Source: Ananas comosus
Taxonomy: Eukaryota > Streptophyta > Magnoliopsida > Poales > Bromeliaceae
Assembly: GCF_001540865.1 (NCBI RefSeq)
Contig: NC_033640.1
Span: 8,417,048 to 8,481,047 of the forward strand
Direction: 5' to 3'
Length of the DNA: 64,000 nt
The position numbers and the translations under genes were made by a program. Below, piece by piece: positions 22,555-34,645 of the stretch (the first letter of the stretch is position 1; the number at the start of each line of letters is the position of its first letter). Below the pieces are notes generated by a model. It worked only from the letters and a program-made list of their open reading frames with translations. It was not told the origin of the DNA and searched no databases.

Positions 22555-24977
22555 ATGGCTGATGATAATACCATGAATCTTCGTAATAGGGCTATCCCTA
22601 GAAATTCTGGGAGTGAACAACCCAGTAATTCAGAAAATGTAATAGAACGCCAAGCAGTCCTACCCGCTGAGGGTGAGATCAGTGGTCAATCTGGCCAACA
22701 GGAGTCTAGTTTGACCCAAGCGCTTGGCCAAATGACTCGGGTCCTACAAACTTTGGACCAAAATAGTCATGCAAGCACTGCACGGCTGGATGCCGTCTTG
22801 GCCGCAATAACGGCCTGTAACGAGAATATTGCCCGAATAGGGCAATTGTTAACTCGAAGTGAACAGCCGACAGCAGGCCTACAAGCGCCTGTGATGACAC
22901 CGGTGTTACAAAATCCAGTAACACCGGTAGTTGGTTAGCCCCAATACCAGGGGGCACAGTATCAAGCGGCTTATAGACCGGTTGTTGGTAACGCAAGTCA
23001 GTAGCCAGAAGTGGCTTGGGGGTTACCTCCACCCCCTCCAGTTGCAGCCTACTAGCCCCAAAATGTAGAGGCTAGGGGGCAAGCTTTGAATGTACAAGGG
23101 ATTAATCCCTTAGTACAAAATCTCGGTGCACAACAACCACCGAACCCGGTACCAGCGCAGGTTCCTATTCCAAGGAATTAATAATGAGATATATGCGCAA
23201 ATAGAAGAGGCCATCCGAAATACTTTCGGAGTAGGCGCAAGGCCGGCAATGCGGCCCGTATTCAGATCACCATATCCTGCTAATATAGATGTAGAACATC
23301 CATATCCAGCAAATTGGAATATGCCGAAATTTGACAAGTTTTCTGGTGACGATACCGAAAATACGGTCGAACATGTCGCACGGTTTACAGCCCAATGCCG
23401 TGAAGCAGCGACAAACCCATTTTTGAAGCTAAGATTATTTAACACTTCATTAACAAAGACGGCTTTCACTTGGTATACAAGTCTACCCGCTAATTCCGTC
23501 CGAGGTTGGGACGAATTGGAGGGTAAATTTCATGAACAATTTTATAGAACTGAGCCAGAATTGTCAGTTGCGGATTTGGCTCAATTTAAAGAGAGAACAG
23601 GGGAATCGGTTGATGAATATTTAAACCGATTCAAGTCGGCTCGAAGTCAATGTTTCGTAAGAATGCCGGAATCGGAATTTGCCAAAATGGCATTCAACGG
23701 CATGCACTTTAAGATTAAAGATCACTTTGAAGATAAATTCTTTCCAAATCTTTTCGATTTGGGAGTTCGAGTTGCTCAATACGAGCAATTTCGAAAAGGG
23801 AATAATGAAGATCGGCCTAGATGGAGCCGAAATAAGGACTGGAACAAGGGAAAGGAGAAAAATATCTCTTTCCTTGAGGAGGCTTCGGCTCATGAAGAGC
23901 CGAATTCGTCTAAAGAGAATGAGGATTCGGCTGATGAAGCCGAAAGTTGTGCAGCCGAGATAGTGAGAAATAATCAACCATATAAATGTGCTTTATTAAA
24001 ACCTGCCAAGTCAAGAGAGGCGAAAGCACATGTTTGCTTTTAATTACTCGTTTGACATATCAAAATCGATCTTGTTTTTGATCGGTTGCTAAGAGACGAA
24101 CGAATTAAACTACAGGAGGGTCAAACTATACCTCCTGTAAAAGAACTGAAACGCAGAAGATACTGCAAATGGCACTATTCATGGAGCCATAAAACTAGTG
24201 AATGTACCGCCTTTAAGAGGCAAATTCAAAAAGAGATAAATGAGGGTCGGCTGATCTTTGTCGACCAAGAAAATAGGGATATGGAAATTGATAAGAATCC
24301 TTTTCCATCACAGGTCAACGCCGTGAACATGAAAGGGAAAGGAAAAGCGACTGCGAAAAGGCAAATCCAAGAAGAAATAGATGAGGGTCGGCTCATATTA
24401 GCCAACCAGGAAAACGAAAAGAAAGTAATTAACAGAAGTTCGTTTCCGTTTCAGGTCAATATGGTGAATATTAAAGAAAAAGAGGTTTTGGACAAGGAGA
24501 CCGCTGACAACGTGGCCCATGCCAAAAAAGCATCTTCGACTTTGCATCAAGTGCAAGGCCGAAATGACGAAAAAAGACTGGGAAGCTATTGTGAATGCCA
24601 AGAAAAGGGGAAACGAATGGAATGAGTTGATGGCGTTCCCTGAGGATTGGGATGACATTCCTGATGGTGAAGACCAAGAAGAAGAAGGCTCGGACGCAGC
24701 CTCCAATGACACTGAACCGGAAGTGAAGTCGGTTCAACGCAAACAAGACATGTTAATGCAGAAAATTCTGCATGATTACTACAACAACAGGCGTGATGAG
24801 CGTCAAGGCCGATGGGACTACCAAGGTAGACCTTTCGGCTCCAAGCCAAGGATTCCTGGATATCGGCCACATTGGCAACATCAAACAAGGCCGAGACCAG
24901 AACCGGAATTCGAGGGAATGACCAAGGGAGACATAGAATTCCTCGGTAGAAGATTAGTCAACGAGTTAGGCATTTAG
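22555..24977 (+). pseudogene. Tat gag of element A (broken)
   Basis: The start MADDNTMNLRNRAIPRNSGS is shared with B and C. A Q/P-rich linker follows, then the retrotransposon gag domain (about 23260-23800; MPKFDKFSGDDTENTVEHVA through YEQF), an acidic tail and a zinc-knuckle-like CKWHYSWSHKTSEC (about 24160-24210). The C-terminal part (24519-24977) is charged and rich in R, W and P. Breaks are a TAG at 22936-22938 and further stops up to about 23180, a frameshift before 23126, a stop at 24041-24043 and a frameshift between 24519 and 24625. Gag would form the particle that packages A and possibly its gag-only relatives. Confidence 0.85.
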
Positions 24978-25145
24978 CCTTGGCCGAGACCTTGGGAGAG
25001 GAGAGAAATTTTGAAATATTATCTAAGGACAGTAAAGATACCGGCAAACTTGCCATTAGATGAATGGCACGAAGTTGAGGTTAAACCATCGGCCAGATAG
25101 TAGGGGCCGATGTTGACAAAAACTCAGAAGCGTCGGTAGCAGAGG

Positions 25146-26141
25146 ATGCAAGCCGAGGCAAGACAACACTATGAGGAAGCGAAAGGGATGAGGCTCAATG
25201 TATGGAGACGCCCTGATGAGCGGTCACACCCTTTTCGTCCAATGAGAAATGACCATGAGGCAGGTGGCTCATCGCCCGCCCTCCAGTTGAAGTCAAGAGT
25301 AGAACGGCCAACCGAGGCCGAGTCGGAAGAGAAAATGACCAGGAGGGAGTTAGAAGATAAAATAGCTTCCCTCGAGACGATGATCAAGAGAGAAAGATGG
25401 CCTCCTAAAGAGAGGAAGGTCCGTATGGACAGTGACTCTTCAGCCGAAACGGCCAAGGAGTCGGAAGAGAAGAAACAGAGAATTAAAGAAAAGTCGGCTG
25501 ATGAATCACCAGCCGAGGTGAGTATGGTATATGCTCTGCCTCAATCCTTCAAGGCAGAGTTTGTTGAGTACGAGGAATTCAGAGAAGAAGAGGAAGATGG
25601 ACTTACAGTAGCCCAATTGCAACTAGAGGATGTCCAACAGGCCGATGCAGTAGTTTTTGAGAAACCATCGGCCATGCAGATGAGGTTCATAAGGCCTCTC
25701 TTTATAAAAGCTTTAATAGAAGCTCGGCCGGTAGGCCGAGTTATGGTAGATGGCGGTATTATGGTCAATGTGATGCCTACTTCCTTTTTCAAGAAGTTGG
25801 GCAAAGATGAGAACGAATTGAAGCCCACCGATTCAATCATGACCGATTTCACAGGGAATGGTGAACAAGCTTGAGGAGTGCTCACCACCAAACTCACGGT
25901 AGGTTCAAACACTTTAAAAACTGCGTTTTTTGTAGTGGATGCAGATAGCCACTACAATTTATTATTGGGACGAGATTGGATACACTCGAATGAGTGCGTA
26001 CCCTCTACACTCCACGGAAAACTGTTCCAGTGGATAGGAGACAAGGTAGAAGAAATCCGGACCGAGGGACGGCCTCAAATGATAGATGTCAACATGGAGG
26101 ACATCGGCCACACCAATTGGGCCGATGTTGATCCAGATTAG
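25146..26141 (+). pseudogene. Protease region of element A
   Basis: A charged, coiled-coil-like N-terminal part (25146-25640) leads to the aspartic protease core. The active site reads VMVDGGIMVNVMPTSFFKKLG (near 25743), and DGG in place of DTG or DSG is usual in Tat and Athila elements. A second landmark is YNLLLGRDWIHSNECVPSTLH (about 25950-26010), typical of this group. A TGA at 25872-25874 and a TAG at 26139-26141 interrupt the frame. The enzyme would cut the Gag-Pol polyprotein. Confidence 0.85.
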
Positions 26142-26160
26142 ATTTCGTTTGTAAGAGTAA

Positions 26161-27925
26161 CGGAGGAGGGGATTCAATTAATTCTCTCCAAAGATATCAA
26201 TGCTATGGTGGCTGATGAAAAGCCACCTAGATGGTTAAAATGGAGTCCCAAAAGTCGAGAATAGAGGCTTGGCATAAGCCTCGACAAGATGAGCTGATCA
26301 ACAAGATCAGCTATGAGGATGATTCGGCTGCTATAGCCGATGTGTTAGCACCTGATAATTCGGCCAATAAGGCCGAAGAAGCTATAAAAGATTCGTTTCA
26401 TAAAGCCGAAGAAGAAGGTCAAATGAAATCAGTCATGGAGACTGATAAATCATATAAGATGAACAGACAAACAGCGGAAATGAAGCTGGAAGAATCGCCT
26501 ATTAAAGTCGGCGAGAAAAAGCTGGAGACCCAGGATTTGTTGATAGAAGTAAACCTGGGGTCTTATGAAGACAATAGGCCGACGTTTATAAGTTCCAACC
26601 TGTCGGCTCAGCAACAGGAAGAACTGAAGAAGCTGTTGAAGGAGTATGGGGATTGCTTCGCCTGGAGCTATGAAGAAATGCTAGGTCTAAGCCGAGAGAT
26701 TGTAGAGCATAGGCTGCCCATCAAAAAAGGGTTCAAGCCTTTTAAACAACCGGCTCGTAGGTTTGAGCCGAGTATTGTACTCCAAATTAAGAATGAAATC
26801 AAAAATCTTTTAAAGGCCGGATTTATTAGAGTGGCCCGTTATGTTGATTGGGTGTCTAATATAGTTCCAGTGCGTAAAAAGAATGGCAAACTTAGAGTTT
26901 GTATTAATTTTAGGAACTTGAATTTAGCTACACCTAAAGATGAATATCCAATGCCAATAGCTGATATGCTAGTAGATTCGGCTGCCGGTAATGAAATTCT
27001 GTCCTTTATGGATGGACATGCTGGTTATAATCAAATTTATATTGCTGAGGGAGATGTGGCTAAAATGGCTTTTAGATGCCCTGGTTCAATTGGAACCTTT
27101 GAATGGGTTGTTATGCCGTTCGGCTTAAAGAATGCCAGAGCTACTTACCAGAGAGCAATGAATTTTATTTTCCATGACTTAATCAGCAAAATGTTGGAAG
27201 TATATATCGATGATATAGTTGTCAAATCCAAGTCATAAGCCGAACATTGGGTTGATTTAAGGCTCGCCTTTAAAAGAATGAGAAAATATAATTTGAAAAT
27301 GAACCCTTTGAAATGCGCTTTTGGAGTTTCAGCAGGAAACTTTTTAGGATTTTTAGTACATAAGAAAGGGATCGAAACTGATCAAAATAAGGCGAAAGCC
27401 ATATTAGAATTACCGCCGCCTAAAAGCAAAAAAGAAGTGTAAAGCTTGTTGGGAAAGATTAATTATCTTCGGCGGTTTATATCTAATTTAGCCGGAAGGA
27501 TTGGAGTTTTTACCCCACTACTTCGGCTGAAAGATAAAGAAGAATTCGTTTGGACAAAGGAACAGCAAGAGGCGTTTGAAAATATAAAAAGATATTTATC
27601 AAATCCTCCGGTACTGGTACCTCTGAAGCCAAATCAGCCGATGAAGTTGTACATATTGGCTGCAGACGAAAATTTGGGATATTTGCTGGCTCAAGAAAAT
27701 GAAGAGAAGAAAGAACAGGCCATTTATTACCTAAGCCAACGTCTGTTAGATACAGAAAAACGGTACTCGGCTATGGAAAAATTATGTTTGGCTTTATATT
27801 ATTCATGCACAAAATTGAGATATTATATTTTATCAACTGAAGTATCGGTAATATGCAAAACCGATTTGGTAAAATATATGTTATCTAAGCAGTGTTACGA
27901 GGACAAATTGGAAAATGGATATTAG
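26161..27925 (+). pseudogene. RT and first RNase H of element A
   Basis: RT runs from FKPFKQPARRFEPS through PVRKKNGKLRVCINFRNLN and MPFGLKNARATYQRAM to the catalytic YIDD of VYIDDIVVKS (about 27200-27230), then past a stop (TAA, 27236-27238) into SLLGKINYLRRFI. The first RNase H (LYILAADENLGYLLAQE) looks degenerate, with A where active enzymes have a D-A-S start, as is common in Tat elements that gained a second RNase H. Another TAA lies at 27440-27442, and there is a frameshift near 27890-27925. Confidence 0.88.
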
Positions 27926-28695
27926 CTTTATCCGAGTTTTCCCTTAATTACGTTCCTGCCAAAGCTGTTAAAGGCCAAGCTATAGCTGACTTTTTGGCCG
28001 ATCACCTATGTGTAGAGATTGAGGAGCCGAAACAAAATTTGATCTGCTGCCAATCTTGGGTGTTGTATTTTGACGGTTCAAAAACAACCGAATCTGCAGG
28101 AGCAGGGATAGTGATACAATCTCCTGAAGGTCATGTTTGTCAATTTGCGTTTGAATTATATTTCGGTTGTTCCAACAACCAAGCCGAGTATGAGGCCTTG
28201 ATAATCGGCCTTGAAATATTGCAAGAATTGAAAGCAAAGTCAATCAAAGTCATTGGTGATTCACAGTTAGTAATCAAGTAGGTTAACGGGGAATACTGAT
28301 GTGAGAATCCGAATTTGCAAAATTATTTGAGGAAGACAATAGAATTATTATGCAATTTCGGAGAAGCCGAATTTGAACATTTGAGCAGACAGGAAAATGA
28401 AAAGGCAAATGAATTGGCCCAATCGGCTTTAGGATACAGAGAGCCGAAGTCAGAATTAATAGTAATACAGAGGAGATTACTACCTTCGGTTCATATACGA
28501 GAACCGATTATAGCTCCTATAGAAGTGAAAGAAGATTGGAGAAAATCATTGATCAAATATTTGGAGGATCCTAATATAAGGGTTGATTATAATATTCGAA
28601 GAAGAGCTCTCGGCTATTGTTTGTTGGATGGTCAACTTTATAATAGAACAGCCGAAGAAGTTCTATTAAAATGCTTAGGGGCCTGAAGAAGCTCT
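27892..28695 (+). pseudogene. Archaeal-type second RNase H of element A
   Basis: WVLYFDGSKTTESAGAGIVI, then NNQAEYEALIIGLEIL and KVIGDSQLVIK, give the D...E...D residues of an archaeal/plant-type RNase H (28057-28280). This extra domain after the first RNase H is a hallmark of the Tat/Ogre clade. Downstream, ENEKANELAQSALGY leads to the INT N-terminal region. A TAG interrupts at 28279-28281, another in-frame stop lies shortly after it, and the frame shifts near 28685. It would remove the RNA strand during reverse transcription. Confidence 0.85.
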
Positions 28696-28696
28696 A

Positions 28697-29830
28697 TTGG
28701 TAATGGGAGAAACACATGAAGGAATATGTGGAACCCATCTAGCAGGAAAAAAGTTAAGATGGACAATTCGGCACCTAGGATATTATTGGCCGACTATGCA
28801 TCAAGATTGCATAGAATATGTTAAAGGTTGCCAAGAATGTCAATTTCATAGCCCGATTCAGAAGGTTCCTGCCTCTGAGATGTACGCAATAATTAAACCA
28901 TGGCCTTTCCGAGGTTGGGCCATTGATTTAATTGGAGAAATTCAGCCGAATTCCTCGGCTGGTCACAAGTTTCTAATAGAAGCCATTGATTATTTTACTA
29001 AGTGGGTGGAAGCCAAGCCTACTCGGTTGGTTACTCAAAAGAAAATTATTGATTTTGTTGAAGATCATATAATTCATCGTTTTGGGATTCCCGAGACAGT
29101 CACAACCGACTAAGGGACAATGTTCACAAGGGGACAGTTTGTTCGGTTCGTCGAGTCTCGAAAGATAAAGCTGCTTCATTCGTCTCCTTATTATGCCCAA
29201 GCGAATGGACAGGTAGAAGCAGCAAATAAGATAGTCATCAACCTTATGAAACGACATATTGGAAAGAATTCGAGAAAATGGAATGAAAAACTTTTCGAAA
29301 TATTATGGGCATGTGGAACTTCAGTTAAAACGGCAACAGGGATGACACCATTCCAACTAGTTTACGGCCATGAGGCTGTAATCCCAGCCGAGATAACAGT
29401 TCCTTCTTTAAGGATAGAAAAATAAAAAAATCTTTCGGCTAATGAATATAGTGAGCTAATGAAAGACAAAACAGAGGAATTAATAGATACTCGGTTGATA
29501 GCTTTAGATAATATGCAAGCGTACCAAAGCCGAGTACGTAATGCATATAATAAGAAAGTTCGATTAAAAACATTTGTCGTTGGTGATTTAGTACTTTGGC
29601 TGCTTTTTCCGATCGGTCAAAAAGACCGAATGTATGGGAAATGGTCCCCAAATTGGGAAGGACCATTCCAGATTAGCCGAATCACAAGAGGAAGTGTATA
29701 TTATTTACAAAACAGAGATGGGTCAGAAAGTGAAAAACCAATCAACGGAAAATATTTAAAGAAATATTACCATCCATGTGGGAGCATAATCAAAATCAGA
29801 GTTAGAATATTACAAGCCGAATCAAGATAA
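28697..29830 (+). pseudogene. Integrase of element A
   Basis: The zinc region shows H...CQECQFH (28710-28850). The catalytic core reads WAIDLIGEI (about 28917), then VTTD (about 29105), then AQANGQVEAANKI with the final E (about 29190-29230), and is followed by PFQLVYGHEAVIPAEI. The C-terminal part has VGDLVLWLLFP and GKWSPNWEGPFQI, typical of the INT C-terminal fold. TAA codons interrupt at 29111-29113 and 29423-29425. The frame ends 19 bases before the stop of the antisense gene, so the two genes converge tail to tail. Confidence 0.88.
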
Positions 29831-30790
29831 CAAGTCTCTAAGTTGGTTCTATTCGGCTATAAGGTTGGCTTGGGCAATTTCAGCAGTTTTTCTTCGGCGC
29901 TTCATCAAAGGATGCACCTTGTAGAGTTGAGAAAGCTCTTCTTGAATCTTCATCCCTTCTATCTTTCTTAACTTCAATTGATCTTGTAATTGAAGTCGAC
30001 GCTCAGAAGTTTGTGCTAGAGTAGATTCGGCTGCTGCTAATTCTTCTTTAAGAGTGGAAATCCGCTTTCTTAGAGCCGATTCTTGATCGGCCAGTTCTCT
30101 ATCCTCTTGATGCACTTCAGTAGGTGGAGATACTATATCAGGAATACTCTTCTTAAAATGATCAACACGGTGAAAATATTGATCTAAAACTACAAGCTCG
30201 GCGCCCAGAGATCGTTGCCGAGCCAAATAAGAAGAAAGCTGAGACGATAGTGTTAATACAAAACATTGAATGTTAGAAGTAATGTCTGATCGATCAGCTA
30301 AATCAAGCAAAAGGGCGTATAGCCGATCAAATTGTTCTGGATTCTGAGCTAAGCCAGGAATACCAATGCTATACATTTTAAGACATTCATCGAACTTGTT
30401 CTGGGTGTTCGATGAAATGGTAATAGTCGAAGAATCATCCCCCTCATTGGAGCTGGGGCTTGAAACTAAAAAAGAATGAAGAATTGCAGATAAAGAATCA
30501 TCAGGAGTAGGGGAAGAAGCTCCCTGGGTCGAACGGGGAGGAATAGTGCTTTTGTCTTCAGAAGTTCGCCTGAGAGGTATGTCTACTTGTTCATTCCCTG
30601 TAGTTGATATCGGGGTAGGGACAGAAGGAGGTGATGCAACCTCACTGGGTAACGGCGTCGTGATTGCCATTTCAACAGATTTTTTCTTCTTTTCCACCCC
30701 TCTCTTTTTCTCAAGACGGACTTCTCTGCGAAGTTGTCGTTCCATCTGCGTCTTTGAGAAATGAGGAAAAGGAGCTCTTTCAGGAGAGGA

Positions 30791-30867
30791 CTATGAGTGA
30801 GTTAAAAGAAAAAGATAAATAAATGAAAAAATATAAAATTTGCTTACTAACAACTAACTTGACGTAC
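30791..30867 (-). other. Intron 3 of antisense PMD gene
   Basis: GTACGTCAAG at the donor, a T-rich tract, and CTCACTCATAG at the acceptor; 77 bases. It joins phase 0 to phase 0. Confidence 0.8.
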
Positions 30868-31167
30868 CCCGATATCAATTGTTTCAGTTGGGACACAATG
30901 TTGTTCAGTGGCTGAGGAAGGCACAACAGTTTTCTCTAATGAAACATTTGCCGAAGGTATATCTTCGGTTCTTATTTCTGGAATCGAGGCCGAAGGCATA
31001 TCTTCGGCTGTGTCTTCTAAAATGTCAGCCGAAGGAGCATCTTCGGCTTGTCGAAATTGTCGCTTAGCAACTGATTTACGCCATTTCGAAGTCGGCGGAG
31101 GAGTAACTTGTACAGTCTCAATCGGTCTCTTATCTGAAGTTGGGACCGATGAAGGAGTGGGTATAGA

Positions 31168-31244
31168 TTGACAATGAAAGTAAAGTGAGCATTATAAACA
31201 TCAAAATAGAAAGAACAAAGGAGGAATAGAACAGAAAACATTAC
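31168..31244 (-). other. Intron 2 of antisense PMD gene (acceptor mutated)
   Basis: The donor is GTAATGTTTTC. The acceptor that keeps the frame would end at 31168, but the last two bases read AA instead of AG. The next AG (31134-31135) would put exon 3 out of frame. A single G-to-A change explains this. Confidence 0.65.
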
Positions 31245-31342
31245 AGAGGAAGGAGGCAGAGTTTCAGCAGCCTCTTCCAATTTTTCTTCTGAGATGGATG
31301 GCTCAACAGGGCCTTCCGATTGAGTCTTACTTGGGAAAGGAG

Positions 31343-31411
31343 CTACAAATGAAAAACAAATAAGTAGCAGTAATTATAAGCAGGAAATTAATTTCAAAAG
31401 AAATAACGTAC
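31343..31411 (-). other. Intron 1 of antisense PMD gene
   Basis: GTACGTTATT at the donor, TTCATTTGTAG at the acceptor, 69 bases and AT-rich. It joins codon phase 1 of exon 1 to exon 2 so that the frame continues as TPFPSKTQSEG. Confidence 0.8.
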
Positions 31412-32921
31412 TGAGAGGATGACGAGTCTTGCGATGTGCATGCGAGATGACAGGGGCAAAGGTTTTCTTAAGAAAGATATCCCAATTTATAGCATAGCGA
31501 AAACCCAACACCCCCGTATAATTCGGCCTAAAGCTGACCAATTTGAAAAATCGCCACAGACGAATTTCCATAGCCGAAATCTGATCGGCGTCAGCTATAC
31601 TCTTGGTATGCGGGCGATGAGTGGCAGTATTAGCCGTGAAAAACTTGGCCGGAGCAGGAACAGCCTGCGTAAAGGCGAATTGGCGCGCCACAAACTGTGG
31701 AGAGTAAACCTCGGTACTGGGTAATAACTTCGAGCGTGATTTCAAGCCGATGTGCAAGTCCCGAGGAGCCAAAAAAGAATATCAAACATCAAAATACTCG
31801 CCAGCACGAGAAGAAGCGAGTTCCCTTTGAAGGGATTCATATCTGGCTAAAAACCAAGGGGGGCCAGTGACTCGATCAGCAAAAGGGGACCAATAAATAA
31901 GAAAGTGAGGGCTCGAATCATAAAAAATGAAAAAATAAGTGAGAAAGTCTAGAGGATGCCCAGGTGTAAATGGTAGAGGACAGCCGAGGGCAAGTCCGTA
32001 GGAGTCAAAATGAGCAGCCGAGCTCAAATCTAAAGGTTCTCGGCACAGCCTACTGAAATAAATTTGCAAAAACATCTGCAAAAACCAAAAAACGCCGCAA
32101 CCAGAGCCAATGGTGACACCATCGCCAGTGGGTGACGGCCTAATGGAATAAAAAATTTCCCTATAAACAAAAGTAAGAAAATAGGGCCCCGGGGCCAATT
32201 TATTGCCGTTAGATAAACCAACGGCGATAGAAACAAAATCTCGGTTAATTTTCTGCGAACGAGTGCAGAAAAGATTATGACATAACCAGTACAGAAGGAA
32301 TGCTGTATGTTCCTTCTTCGTGACTGGAGCAGGGGATTCGCCTGCAAACTTACGAAGAAATTTGGAATAGGCCAAATCATTGAGATCAAGATTGGCCTCA
32401 AAATCGGATACACCATCGGGGTTATAAGCCATGGAAAGGGTGACGCCATGAGGGCGTAGACCAACAATGGTGGCGACATCAAAAAGAGTTGGGGTGAGAG
32501 GGCCGCCTTTAAAAAGAAAAATGTTAGAAACAGGAAACCAGAAACAAAGGGTGGAAGCCAGAAGAAGGAAATCAGCTAAATGAGGTTTTCGGGATAGCTG
32601 AATGGCTTCATAGATGCCAGTTTCTCACTATAAATCGCCATAAGTGGCTTGCACACGATCCAACCAAGCCAAGTAGGCGTCTGAGATACTAGGCCAGGTT
32701 CGAAGACTTCTTCCCGTCGAAGCCGAAGGGTACCATGAATGAAGATGGATATTTTCAGCCATCAAAGGAAGACCTTCATTAGAAAACGGGAAGCCATCAG
32801 CAGATGGGTCTGCGGTAAAGGAGGGACCCAAGATAAACCTAACAGGGTCTGAATCAAGATATGGCCTAAGCAGAGTATAGTCCAATGAAGGACGAGTAGG
32901 CAATGGCGGAAGAGGCGCCAT

Positions 32922-33369
32922 TCTTTGAAGCGAAGGAAGATGAAGAAGACGACAAAAGAGGCGAAGGAGAATTTTCGTCAGGGAAAAACAAAAAGAGATA
33001 AAAGAGATGGAAGAGACAAAAGAATGAGAAGCTTGGGGAAGAAGAAAAGGCCGCCGTATCGAACTGTCACATCGAAGCAAGTTTCGAGGTCGGCTATAAT
33101 GATGAATAGACGGCGGTACTTAAGATGACCTAATTAATGCCGCATATGAGATAAAAGTAGAGAATGTGATCAAGGTCGTAAAGAAGAGAGTCAGCGGCCA
33201 AGATTAAACCGTACAAAAGATTGTGCTACGGATTGCTGCAGAGAATTTGAATTTGATTGAACCGAGGAATACGCCTCGGATCGCACTTGTTTTCAGAGGT
33301 TGAGACGAAAAGTATACCAAGGGTTCAAAAGACAACGCCAGCTACCGAAGCATCGCTTCGAAAGCTGTC
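32922..33369. other. Spacer between antisense gene start and 3' LTR of A
   Basis: This should hold the promoter and 5' leader of the antisense gene. The minus strand is pyrimidine-rich just before the ATG, like a plant leader. I see no convincing TATA box. Confidence 0.4.
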
Positions 33370-33380
33370 GAGGGGGCAAT
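33370..33380 (+). promoter_or_regulatory. Polypurine tract of A
   Basis: GAGGGGGCAAT directly precedes the 3' LTR. Confidence 0.75.
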
Positions 33381-34122
33381 TGTTGGGCCAATTTGGCACA
33401 GACAGCTGGCAAGCCGGGACTAAATCCATGATCCATGTCAAAACGGTGGACCGGGAGTATATAAGACGCGCCAGAAGATATGAGCCGCGTTTGTTCAAAA
33501 AGTTGTAGCAACCGCAAGCGGTTATGAGTAGTTCCAATCGGCCGAAGGTGGTCCTCCAAATCAAGAGATAGTGGCCGATCGTGCAGTGACGATAACTAAA
33601 CGCAAGGGCAACTTTATAAATAGGCATACGACACCCTGAAAAATGGTCTTCGTCCCTGCGCACAAAAGACCACCCTTATTTTTTTTTCTACATCTTCCTT
33701 TCCTGCATTTACCGCTTTTCTTAGGAGTAGTTCTCGTAACTTAGCATCTTGGAGTCTGTCTGCCCCTCGGGCATCACTATGTTGTAGACTAAAAACTCTT
33801 CTCTCTGTACTCTCTGCTGTTATATTCAATAGAGGGCTATTATCGGCTTTTCAGGCCGGCCAGTTTCCTGCGTTGTTTAGCCATTCGGCTTATCTTTCAG
33901 TCGAATTCTGGGCCTCCCCTCTTCATTCGGCTCATCCTGCCGAAGCGAGTTTGCTGTAGAGGTCTTCGAACCCGACTGATTCGATCCCTCATCGACCGAA
34001 TCGCTTGATCCGTCGTGGGCGCAAACTTCGAGGGTCACCATCCGCGGCCGCTCATCATCCCGACGTTCTTCCCGAGGAGAATTCTTGACCGGGTCAAGGG
34101 TCGGGACTTTCGGCCACCAACA
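33381..34122 (+). repeat. 3' LTR of element A
   Basis: 742 bases, colinear with 21762-22499. It has a few extra T residues at about 33680 and scattered transitions, many in CG or TG/CA contexts. TATA box at 33613-33623. Confidence 0.92.
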
Positions 34123-34127
34123 GTATC
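34123..34127 (+). repeat. Target-site duplication of A (right), GTATC
   Basis: Pairs with 21757-21761. Confidence 0.9.
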
Positions 34128-34333
34128 CACTAACGTTTACTTAATTTTATATACACAATATTAGTTATGTATTGCATATACAAGTTGTGGCATTTCACTG
34201 CTTTATGCGGGTAAAGAAAATTACGACTATACGGGTGTGGGCATGCTTGTTGTTGGGTTCCCGCACTGGGCCAAGACAATTAGATTAATACTGTAAACAA
34301 AAATATCATAAATTTTAGTTTAAAAATATATAC
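34128..34333. other. Flank of element A
   Basis: Probably the continuation of the 20367-21756 segment. AT-rich and non-coding, with no recognisable signal. Confidence 0.35.
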
Positions 34334-34645
34334 TAGGGTAATATGTAGTTTTGGTTCCCAAACTATAAGACTCGTAATATTTTTGTTCTCAATCTTTAAT
34401 TTACATCAATTTTTTGGTTTGAACTTTCTAAATTATTATAATCAAGTTCTACAATCCAATTTTGTTGACTAAATATTGATTTGTCATTAATATAGAAGTG
34501 ATATAGCGGTGCTATAATTGGTGATATAATCATAATTAAGATGTCTCATCACTTTTACATCATAAATAAGTTAACATTTAGTCAACTAAATTGGTTGCCA
34601 GATTTGATTGTAAGAATTTAAAAAATTCAAGACATAAATTATTAT

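Larger units (their letters stand above)
29849..32921 (-). pseudogene. Antisense four-exon plant mobile domain (PMD) gene inside element A
   Basis: Reading on the minus strand, exon 1 is 32921-31412. It starts MAPLPPLPTRPSLDY and carries an aminotransferase-like plant mobile domain: ETGIYEAIQLS, ADFLLLASTLCFW, GPLTPTLFDVATIVGLRPHG and VARQFAF are its landmarks. Exon 2 is 31342-31245, exon 3 is 31167-30868 (repeated S-A-E-D and P-S-A units) and exon 4 is 30790-29849 (low complexity, then a coiled coil, RELADQESALRKRI onward). The three introns are 69, 77 and 77 bases. Exon lengths of 1510, 98, 300 and 942 keep one frame (about 949 residues), which strongly supports the model. Breaks are two adjacent stops at 32625-32630, a TGA at 31782-31784, and the intron 2 acceptor reading AA. 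PMD proteins are nuclear in plants; any role here is inferred. Confidence 0.85.
21762..34122 (+). mobile_element. Element A: Tat-type Ty3/gypsy retrotransposon with antisense gene
   Basis: A 12.4-kb element with TGTTGG...CCAACA ends, LTRs of 738 and 742 bases, a 5-bp target duplication (GTATC), a primer site and a polypurine tract. The gene order is gag, PR, RT, RNase H, second (archaeal-type) RNase H and INT on the plus strand. An unusual multi-exon PMD gene on the minus strand then fills the space to the 3' LTR. The second RNase H and the DGG protease motif place it in the Tat/Ogre group. The sense genes carry many stops and frameshifts, so it is not autonomous now. Confidence 0.92.

Noticed and set aside
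31374..33080. Three separate small minus-strand genes
   Set aside because: They share one reading frame and one domain, so they are pieces of exon 1 of the antisense gene broken by stops.
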